Source: Granulosicoccaceae bacterium
Lineage (GTDB): Bacteria > Pseudomonadota > Gammaproteobacteria > Granulosicoccales > Granulosicoccaceae
Assembly (NCBI GenBank): GCA_023301405.1
Contig: JALZUX010000644.1
Coordinates: forward strand, 1-5,314
DNA: 5,314 nucleotides
Direction of reading: 5' to 3'
Shown here: piece after piece, positions 1 through 5,314 of the stretch
How positions within the stretch are numbered: position 1 is the first letter of the stretch
How the letters are laid out: the number at the start of each line of letters is the position of its first letter
Made by a program: the position numbers and the translations under genes
Notes under the pieces: generated by a model
What the model was told of the DNA's origin: nothing
What the model saw: the letters and a program-made list of their open reading frames with translations, nothing else
The model's database searches: none

Positions 1-114
<114 letters not shown>

Positions 115-141
115 GCTATTCGAGTTGTAAAAGCTTGTTGG

Positions 142-167
142 AAAGGCGTGCTTCGGCACGCCTTTTT
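142..167 (+). terminator. Intrinsic terminator of ahcY
   Basis: A perfect 10-bp stem (142-151 pairing with 156-165, GC-rich in the middle) closes on a TTCG loop in the very stable C(UUCG)G setting. It runs into a T-tract at 163-167, partly included in the stem. It starts 27 bases after the ahcY stop. On the opposite strand the hairpin is followed by only three T residues, so it should work mainly in the rightward direction. It separates ahcY transcription from miaB. Confidence 0.92.
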
Positions 168-399
168 GCATTCTGGTGCTGTATCCAGTGTGGGGAAGGT
201 CGCTGGTCTTCTTTAACGTTGTGATCGTAATAGCTGGCAAAAAACCGCTTCCGCGGCAGAGCATTCATTCTCCGACAGCCACCTATTGGTCGATTATCCG
301 ACAAAATGTGTGAAAACCTGTAGCAACAGCAGAGTGATGATTGGATCGGCACGCGAAAAAGCGTATGCTGCAAAGTTGAACTTAAACGAACTATAATTA
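168..399. other. Gene-free stretch between ahcY and miaB
   Basis: About 230 bases without a convincing gene. The open frames here are on the minus strand; they cross the ahcY terminator or enter the ahcY 3' end, and their translations resemble no family I recognise. No tRNA-like cloverleaf or known riboswitch core was seen. What it holds: a small hairpin at 245-256 flanked by six A residues (terminator-like when read on the minus strand), a candidate promoter at 341-369, an 11-base palindrome at 373-383, two GAACT repeats ten bases apart (378-382 and 388-392), and a TATAAT at 392-397 next to the miaB start. Confidence 0.6.
341..369 (+). promoter_or_regulatory. Candidate sigma-70-type promoter for miaB
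   Basis: TTGGAT at 341-346 (4 of 6 matches to TTGACA) is followed, after exactly 17 bases, by TATGCT at 364-369 (4 of 6 matches to TATAAT). The predicted transcript would start near 376, giving a leader of roughly 25 bases before the miaB ATG. Position and spacing are right and the ahcY terminator upstream implies that a promoter is needed in this gap. Each box is imperfect, so this is a proposal from the sequence only. Confidence 0.4.
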
Positions 400-1743
400 A
401 TGCGACAAAAGGTTTTTGTCAAAACGCACGGCTGTCAAATGAACGAGTATGACTCGGCCAAAATGATAGATGTGCTTGACGAGCGTTTCGGTGCCGACAT
501 CACCGATGATCCGGCCAAGGCTGATATCCTGCTGGTAAACACTTGCTCGATCCGCGAGAAAGCACAAGAAAAAGTGTTCTCCCAATTAGGTCGCTGGCGT
601 CCTTACAAAGAAAAGCGTAAAGACGTGATTATTGCGGTTGCCGGCTGTGTAGCCAGCCAGGAAGGTGCGGCATTGCAAGAGCGAGCACCCTACGTTGATC
701 TAGTAGTCGGTCCGCAAACCATCCATCGTCTGGCTGATATGGTTGAAACCACCCGCCGCGAACAGCGTCCGCTGGTTGATGTAAGCTTCCCTGAAATTGA
801 AAAATTCGACAATCTGCCCGAACCTAAAATGGACGGTCCCACCGCGTTTGTATCAATCATGGAAGGTTGCAGCAAGTACTGCAGTTTTTGTGTGGTGCCT
901 TACACCCGTGGCGAAGAAATCAGCCGCCCGTTTGATGATGTCATCGCCGAGGTAGCCACACTGGCAGAGCAAGGTGTTCGTGAAGTAAACCTGCTTGGCC
1001 AAAACGTGAATGGTTATCGCAGTGAAATGGATGATGGCGATATCGCTGACCTTGCCTTGTTGATTTCTGTGGTCGCGGCGGTTGATGGCATTGAGCGCAT
1101 TCGCTTCACTACCTCGCATCCAATTGAATTTGGTGACCGCCTTATTCAGGCTTACGCTGAAGTACCAGAACTCGCCAGCTTTCTGCACTTGCCCGTGCAG
1201 TCAGGTTCAGATCGCGTGTTAGCGGCAATGAAGCGTGGTCATACGGCTATTGAATACAAATCGAAGATCCGAAAACTAATGTTGGCGCGGCCTGGAATGT
1301 CACTGTCTTCAGACTTCATCATTGGTTTTCCCGGTGAAACCGACGCTGACTTTCAGCAAACGATGTCATTAATCACTGACCTTGGATTTGATCACTCGTT
1401 TAGCTTTATCTATAGCGCGCGGCCGGGCACACCGGCAGCATCACTCGAAGATCCAGTGCCACTAGAAGAAAAAAAGCAGCGTCTCGCCACTTTGCAACGC
1501 ACAATCAATGCGCAGTCAGCAGCGATCAGTGAAAAAATGATTGGTACCACGCAGCGTATTCTTGTTGAGCGGACATCAACACGTAACGATGCCGAAATGG
1601 CTGGTCGTACAGAAAATAATCGGGTGGTTAATTTCCCCGGTGACTCAACACTGGTCGGTAAATTTGTTGATGTTGCAATTACCGAGGCTCGGCCTAATTC
1701 ATTGCGCGGTGAGTTTATTCAAATTAATGACCCGGCGTTTTAA
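400..1743 (+). CDS. miaB: tRNA-2-methylthio-N6-dimethylallyladenosine synthase MiaB
   Basis: 447-residue radical-SAM methylthiotransferase. It converts i6A to ms2i6A at position 37, beside the anticodon, in tRNAs reading codons that start with U, using S-adenosylmethionine and two 4Fe-4S clusters. Domains in order: an N-terminal UPF0004 domain (about 1-125) with cluster ligands C12 ([10 protein letters not shown]), C49 ([13 protein letters not shown]) and C83 (AGCVASQ); a radical-SAM core (about 145-375) with the CxxxCxxC triad C157, C161 and C164 in [17 protein letters not shown]; and a C-terminal TRAM RNA-binding domain (about 380-443). Length is close to the family norm, slightly shorter than E. 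coli at the C-terminus. The ATG at 400 is the first start after an in-frame TAA (394-396) and fits the E. coli N-terminus, but no Shine-Dalgarno is visible. Closely related MtaB and RimO differ in motif context; [13 protein letters not shown] points to MiaB. First gene of the miaB-ybeZYX-lnt cluster. Confidence 0.97.
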   Translation: MRQKVFVKTHGCQMNEYDSAKMIDVLDERFGADITDDPAKADILLVNTCSIREKAQEKVFSQLGRWRPYKEKRKDVIIAVAGCVASQEGAALQERAPYVDLVVGPQTIHRLADMVETTRREQRPLVDVSFPEIEKFDNLPEPKMDGPTAFVSIMEGCSKYCSFCVVPYTRGEEISRPFDDVIAEVATLAEQGVREVNLLGQNVNGYRSEMDDGDIADLALLISVVAAVDGIERIRFTTSHPIEFGDRLIQAYAEVPELASFLHLPVQSGSDRVLAAMKRGHTAIEYKSKIRKLMLARPGMSLSSDFIIGFPGETDADFQQTMSLITDLGFDHSFSFIYSARPGTPAASLEDPVPLEEKKQRLATLQRTINAQSAAISEKMIGTTQRILVERTSTRNDAEMAGRTENNRVVNFPGDSTLVGKFVDVAITEARPNSLRGEFIQINDPAF

Positions 1744-1823
1744 GTGTTCGGGCAATCATGTCTTTTAATTACTATCATGCTTAAACTACAGGCAATCGTT
1801 CTATATGCGGGAAGTGCAATAAC

Positions 1824-2816
1824 TTGGCATCAATAGAGTTTCAGCTCCGGCCTGACGACAACAAACGTCTGGCCAATCTTTGCGGTCAGTTTGACGAACA
1901 TTTAAAGCAAATTGAAACCCGTCTTGGAATTGAGCTGCAAAACAGAGGGGGAGACTTCCGCGTCTCGGGCTCCGATAAAGTAATTCGTGGTGCGCGCAGT
2001 GTGGTGCAAAGTCTGTACGACGCCACGCAGCACGAAACGCTCACCCCTGAAAAAATTCATTTGTATCTGCAAGAAGCAGACTTGCACAACGAAGACAGTG
2101 AGTCTGATGTCCCGGCAGAGCCATCAAGCATTGATATCGCCACCCGGCGGGCTAAAATTCGCTGCCGTGGAAAAAACCAGATTCAGTATGTGCAAAATAT
2201 TCGCGACTACGATTTAAGCTTCGGGGTTGGTCCAGCTGGTACCGGTAAAACCTATCTGGCGGTTGCCTGTGCGGTAGAAGCCCTTGAGCGTGAGCAAGTC
2301 CGCCGGTTAGTACTGGTGCGCCCGGCAGTCGAAGCCGGTGAGCGCCTGGGTTTCCTACCGGGTGATCTCACCCAGAAGGTCGACCCTTACCTGCGCCCCA
2401 TCTACGATGCACTGTACGAGTTCGTGGGCTTTGAGCGTGTGGCCAAGTTGATTGAAAAAAATGTCATTGAAATCGCACCGCTTGCCTACATGCGAGGTCG
2501 AACCTTAAATCACGCCTGCGTAATTATGGACGAAGCGCAAAATACCACCGTCGAGCAAATGAAAATGTTTCTTACTCGAATTGGCTTCGGCTCAAACGCC
2601 ATTGTCACCGGTGATGTCACCCAAATAGATTTGCCCAAGCACGTAACCTCAGGCTTAAAGCACGTTCGCGGTGTACTTGATGGCGTTGACGGTATCGGTT
2701 TTTGCGACTTTAAGGCCCGTGATGTCGTCAGGCATCCGTTGGTGCAACGGATTGTTGGCGCCTATGATGCGGCAGACAAGCGTGAAGAAAAGAAAAGTCG
2801 CGCTGAATCCAGTTGA
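1824..2816 (+). CDS. ybeZ: PhoH-family ATPase YbeZ
   Basis: 330-residue cytosolic PhoH-like protein. In E. coli, YbeZ is an NTP-binding partner of the endoribonuclease YbeY and is tied to rRNA processing; its exact activity is less settled. An N-terminal segment (about 1-90) precedes the PhoH ATPase domain (about 110-315). That domain has Walker A GPAGTGKT at 136-143, Walker B VIMDEAQN at 233-240 (D236, E237), and the family signatures RPAVEAGERLGFLPGDL, QKVDPYLRP, and TGDVTQIDLP. The C-terminus is a short charged tail, KREEKKSRAESS. The start is TTG: the frame opens after TAA at 1782-1784 with no ATG or GTG before it, and the TTG start aligns with the E. coli N-terminus. A weak GGGAAG (1809-1814) lies nine bases upstream. 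The gap after miaB is 80 bases without a terminator, and the stop overlaps the ybeY start. Confidence 0.95.
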   Translation: MASIEFQLRPDDNKRLANLCGQFDEHLKQIETRLGIELQNRGGDFRVSGSDKVIRGARSVVQSLYDATQHETLTPEKIHLYLQEADLHNEDSESDVPAEPSSIDIATRRAKIRCRGKNQIQYVQNIRDYDLSFGVGPAGTGKTYLAVACAVEALEREQVRRLVLVRPAVEAGERLGFLPGDLTQKVDPYLRPIYDALYEFVGFERVAKLIEKNVIEIAPLAYMRGRTLNHACVIMDEAQNTTVEQMKMFLTRIGFGSNAIVTGDVTQIDLPKHVTSGLKHVRGVLDGVDGIGFCDFKARDVVRHPLVQRIVGAYDAADKREEKKSRAESS

Positions 2817-3394
2817 TTGATGCAAGCTCCGCAAGTGCGCCAGTCAGGCAGGAACTCAATGTTGAGCTACAATGGAGTTATAGCGAAAAAAGCCATTGTC
2901 CCACTGATGATGATATGCGCAAGTGGGCAACGGCTGCATTGGTGTTACCACTAGAAAAAACGGCAAGCCAACCTGACGCCACATCAGCCGCCATCGGTGA
3001 AGTCAGTATCCGGATTGTTGACAATACCGAAATGCAAAGTGCCAATTTACAGTGGCGCGGACAAGATAAAACCACCAATGTTTTATCATTTCCGGCTGAC
3101 TTCCCGGCGGAGACCGGTTTAACATATTACGGTGATATGCTGATCTGTGCGCCGGTAGTGCAGCTTGAAAGTCAGCAGCAAAGCAAAACACCTGAGGCAC
3201 ATTGGGCGCATATGGTGGTACACGGCATGTTGCATCTTCAAGGCTATGATCACATTGACGATCACGAAGCCACAGAGATGGAACACCGTGAAGTAGCGGT
3301 ACTGGCAGCTCTTGGATTTCCGAACCCCTATGAGCCTGGTTCAACATCAAACTCAGTAATAATAAACAATATCTCAGAGGTAGAAAAAAACTGA
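2813..3394 (+). CDS. ybeY: Endoribonuclease YbeY (rRNA maturation factor)
   Basis: 193-residue UPF0054 metalloprotein. YbeY is a single-strand-specific, zinc-dependent endoribonuclease needed for 16S rRNA 3'-end maturation and 70S ribosome quality control. The zinc site is H137-GML-H141-LQGYD-H147, the family HxxxHxxxxxH motif. The conserved WRGQDKTTNVLSFP segment (81-94) contains the invariant Arg (R82), and GDMLIC (107-112) and EAHWAHMVVHG follow. The TTG at 2813 is the only plausible start: an in-frame TGA at 2804-2806 lies just upstream, and the next ATG (2915) would delete the N-terminal strand. TTG overlaps the ybeZ stop as TTGA, suggesting coupled translation. The protein is nearly 40 residues longer than E. 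coli YbeY (about 155), through a short N-terminal extension, extra residues around 44-61, and a polar tail after NPYEP. YbeZ next door is the known partner. Confidence 0.95.
   Translation: MIDASSASAPVRQELNVELQWSYSEKSHCPTDDDMRKWATAALVLPLEKTASQPDATSAAIGEVSIRIVDNTEMQSANLQWRGQDKTTNVLSFPADFPAETGLTYYGDMLICAPVVQLESQQQSKTPEAHWAHMVVHGMLHLQGYDHIDDHEATEMEHREVAVLAALGFPNPYEPGSTSNSVIINNISEVEKN
3376..3381 (+). promoter_or_regulatory. Probable ribosome binding site of corC
   Basis: AGAGGT lies within the last codons of ybeY, twelve bases before the corC ATG at 3394, with an A-rich spacer. The distance is a little long for a Shine-Dalgarno, but this is the clearest such sequence at any gene start in the window. 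It supports the ATG chosen for corC, although reinitiation through the shared TGATG could also serve. Confidence 0.5.
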
Positions 3395-4242
3395 TGACAC
3401 AAGAGCCTGCCGAGCAAGGTAAATCTTTTGTCGAGCGTATTCGCGATGCCTTTAATGGTGATGATGAACCGCGTGATGTAGATGAATTAAAAGTGCTATT
3501 ACGTGAAGCCGCTGGACGTGACATCGTCAGCGACGACACCATGACAATGCTTGACGGTGTGTTTGATGTTGCCGCTATGCGCGTACGAGACATCATGATC
3601 CCACGGGCGCAAATGGTGGTAGTAGAAATTGACGAAGACCTTGATGAGCTTCTGCCAACAATCATTGACTCAGGTCACTCGCGTTTCCCCGTTATTGGTG
3701 ACAGTCGTGATGAAGTGCTTGGTGTTTTACTGGCCAAAGATCTACTGCGCTTTTCGTTAGCAAAAGAAACCTTTGATCTCAACTCACTTATCCGTGCGCC
3801 GGTCTTTACCCCGGAAAGTAAAAAATTAAACGTGCTACTTACTGAGTTCAGGGCCAATCATAACCATATGGCGATTGTGGTCGACGAATACGGTGGCGTC
3901 GCCGGCCTGGTTACCATTGAAGATGTGCTCGAAGAAATTGTCGGTGAAATAGACGACGAACACGATACCGAAGAAGACGCCAACATACGTAGGCATGACT
4001 CCTACGCCTACACCATCAAAGCACTGACCCCCATCGAAGAATTCAACGAAGAGCTAAACGCCGCGTTGCCCGACGATGAATTCGACACCATTGGTGGCTT
4101 GGTGATGCACCAGATTGGCCACATGCCAACCTCGGGCGAGCAAACCCAAATTGATCGCTTTAAAATAAAAGTACTGTCGGCAGAATCAAGACGTATTCAC
4201 TTGCTGGAAGTGACCACCGATGATGAAGTCGTCGTCGAATAA
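3394..4242 (+). CDS. corC: CBS-domain protein CorC (YbeX), magnesium/cobalt efflux
   Basis: 282 residues, colinear with E. coli CorC/YbeX (292). No membrane segment is visible, so this is the soluble form, unlike longer CNNM/HlyC-type relatives that carry a DUF21 membrane domain. Order: a charged N-terminal region with [29 protein letters not shown] (parts at 47-75); CBS domain 1 (about 65-125) containing [26 protein letters not shown] (read in pieces 93-118); CBS domain 2 (about 130-187) with [14 protein letters not shown] and [15 protein letters not shown]; and a C-terminal transporter-associated domain (about 203-278) with [15 protein letters not shown]. CorC was genetically linked to cobalt resistance and Mg efflux through CorA in enterobacteria, and YbeX has been tied to ribosome metabolism in E. 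coli. Its place beside ybeZY fits the latter. The ATG shares its A with the ybeY stop (TGATG), so translation is probably coupled. Confidence 0.95.
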   Translation: MTQEPAEQGKSFVERIRDAFNGDDEPRDVDELKVLLREAAGRDIVSDDTMTMLDGVFDVAAMRVRDIMIPRAQMVVVEIDEDLDELLPTIIDSGHSRFPVIGDSRDEVLGVLLAKDLLRFSLAKETFDLNSLIRAPVFTPESKKLNVLLTEFRANHNHMAIVVDEYGGVAGLVTIEDVLEEIVGEIDDEHDTEEDANIRRHDSYAYTIKALTPIEEFNEELNAALPDDEFDTIGGLVMHQIGHMPTSGEQTQIDRFKIKVLSAESRRIHLLEVTTDDEVVVE

Positions 4243-4286
4243 GCCCGGAACCCAGCCTTGATTCTATCCATTAATTATTGTCGTCT

Positions 4287-5314
4287 GTGACTAGCGTTCA
4301 ACAAGTGCAAAAGCAATCTGCATTGCAACAAGCAAAACTGCCCGGGGCCGGGATGAATAATCTTGCCGCCATGTTGTTGTCACTGCTGTGCGGTGCGGTG
4401 GCAGTGTTGGGGTTTGCCCCCTTTGAATTCTGGCCGCTGTTATTGCCCTGCGTTGCCTGCTTGTTTGTCTTTGTTTATAACGCTCGTAACGCGCGGCAGG
4501 GTTTTCTGATTGGCTATTTTTTTGGTTTAGGGTTGTTTGGCGCTGGCGTCTACTGGATTTACTTTAGTTTGCATTTGTTTGGTGCTGCCATCGCTCCACT
4601 GGCGGCTGTTGGTACCTTACTGGCCGTCATGATACTCGCACTTTATCCTGCATTGTTTGGTGCGCTGGCGTACCGTTGCCGGCACTTGCAGCTCAGTTGG
4701 TTTTTGTTAGCCGCCCCGGCCTTATGGTTGTTGATAGAGTGGCTACGAAGCTGGTTTTTAACCGGCTTTCCCTGGCTGAGTATTGGTTATTCCACCATCG
4801 GCACGCCGTTGGCCGGCTTTGCACCGATAGGTGGTGTATTTTTAAACTCATTGTTGTTAGCGCTCTGCGGTGGAGCGCTAGCTTACCTGCTGGTGGCTAG
4901 AAAGTTATTTTCGTTAGCAGTGGCTGTGGTAGTGATTGCACTGGTGGCAGGTGTTGGTCAAAGTTTGCGCAGTGTAAGCTGGACACAAGTCAGTGGTGAT
5001 TCTGTCAACGTTGAGATGGTGCAGGGCAACATTGCCCAAGAGCTTAAGTTTATTCCCAACCTGCTTGAAAAGTCTTTGGCCACTTATTCTGAGCTCAGTC
5101 GTACTGGTGCTGATCTGGTTATATGGCCTGAAAGTGCCATACCTACCTTTTTCTCTGATGTTACCGCCTGGCAGCAAGAGTTTGTTGACGAGCTAAGCGC
5201 TAGTGGCACTACCGTGTTAAGCGGGGGGTTTCACACCAATGATGATTTCTCCGAGTACTACAACGCGATCAAGGTTCTGGGTGGCACAGAAGACCAAATT
5301 TATACCAAGCGGCA
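4287..5314 (+). CDS. lnt: Apolipoprotein N-acyltransferase Lnt (partial, 3' end missing)
   Basis: Inner-membrane enzyme that adds the third acyl chain, from a phospholipid, to the N-terminal Cys of lipoproteins. About 342 codons are present before the right edge. The N-terminal half is hydrophobic with several membrane segments (about 25-45, 50-64, 72-95, 100-126, 136-152, 180-203, 208-224) and family signatures GFAPFEFWP, TGFPWLSIGYS and FAPIGGVFLNSLL. A nitrilase-like domain begins near 238: VEMVQGNIAQELKF, then WPESAIP with the expected catalytic Glu (E282, equivalent to E. coli E267). YTK at the very end probably supplies the catalytic Lys (K341, equivalent to K335). The catalytic Cys lies outside. 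The frame opens after TAA at 4272-4274; possible starts are TTG 4278, GTG 4287, GTG 4305 and ATG 4353. GTG 4287 is chosen because the LPGAG segment before M23 resembles longer Lnt N-termini, but this is uncertain. It follows corC by 44 bases. Confidence 0.93.
   Translation, partial: MTSVQQVQKQSALQQAKLPGAGMNNLAAMLLSLLCGAVAVLGFAPFEFWPLLLPCVACLFVFVYNARNARQGFLIGYFFGLGLFGAGVYWIYFSLHLFGAAIAPLAAVGTLLAVMILALYPALFGALAYRCRHLQLSWFLLAAPALWLLIEWLRSWFLTGFPWLSIGYSTIGTPLAGFAPIGGVFLNSLLLALCGGALAYLLVARKLFSLAVAVVVIALVAGVGQSLRSVSWTQVSGDSVNVEMVQGNIAQELKFIPNLLEKSLATYSELSRTGADLVIWPESAIPTFFSDVTAWQQEFVDELSASGTTVLSGGFHTNDDFSEYYNAIKVLGGTEDQIYTKR

Noticed and set aside
116..373. An 85-residue minus-strand open frame in the ahcY-miaB gap
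   Set aside because: It runs through the ahcY terminator hairpin, starts inside the candidate miaB promoter, has no visible ribosome binding site and resembles no known protein.
392..397. TATAAT as the -10 box of miaB
   Set aside because: Transcription would begin at about 404, inside the gene, no -35-like hexamer sits 16-18 bases upstream, and no TGN extension is present.
168..399. A riboswitch or small RNA in the gap
   Set aside because: No recognisable S-adenosylhomocysteine, S-adenosylmethionine or other riboswitch core was found, and no plus-strand terminator precedes miaB.
853..1188. A 111-residue minus-strand open frame inside miaB
   Set aside because: It is opposite the MiaB radical-SAM core, which has all its conserved residues; the antisense translation resembles no known family.
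3003..3665. A 220-residue open frame on the minus strand across ybeY and corC
   Set aside because: It lies wholly opposite two well-identified genes, its translation is low-complexity (Ser/Arg-rich start) with no recognisable motif, and it has no promoter or neighbour on that strand.
4676..5196. Short open frames on both strands within the lnt region (4676-4900, 4993-5196 plus; 4914-5177 minus)
   Set aside because: All are shadows of the continuous Lnt frame, which carries clear family motifs including WPESAIP.

Overview
The window looks like ordinary chromosomal DNA from a gammaproteobacterium. The evidence is the gene order miaB – ybeZ – ybeY – corC(ybeX) – lnt, which matches the E. coli cluster, and protein motifs that follow the E. 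coli versions closely. Base composition is moderate, and the genes are tightly spaced on one strand. The genus cannot be named from the sequence. ahcY directly upstream differs from E. coli K-12, where another gene lies beside miaB.

Layout: bases 1-114 are the last 37 codons of ahcY (S-adenosylhomocysteine hydrolase), followed by a strong intrinsic terminator at about 142-167. A gene-free stretch of roughly 230 bases follows; it holds a candidate sigma-70-type promoter (341-369), a short palindrome and a direct repeat just before miaB. Then come miaB (400-1743), an 80-base gap, ybeZ (1824-2816), ybeY (2813-3394, overlapping ybeZ by 4 bases), corC (3394-4242, sharing one base with ybeY) and, after 44 bases, lnt, which runs off the right edge. 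No terminator-like hairpin with a T-run was found after miaB, so miaB to lnt is probably one transcription unit.

How the genes fit together: MiaB modifies A37 of tRNAs that read UNN codons. YbeZ (PhoH-family ATPase) and YbeY (zinc-dependent endoribonuclease) act together in rRNA maturation and ribosome quality control. CorC is a CBS-domain protein tied to Mg/Co efflux. Lnt completes lipoprotein acylation in the inner membrane. The cluster therefore combines translation fidelity with envelope functions. Upstream AhcY clears S-adenosylhomocysteine, a by-product of the MiaB methylation step; this is a biochemical link, but the terminator argues against co-transcription.

I found no sign of a novel system, mobile element, CRISPR array, RNA gene or phage sequence. 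The points worth a second look are three non-ATG starts (TTG, TTG and probably GTG), a miaB leader without a Shine-Dalgarno but with TATAAT almost touching the start codon, a weak minus-strand terminator-like hairpin in the ahcY-miaB gap, and a YbeY longer than usual.
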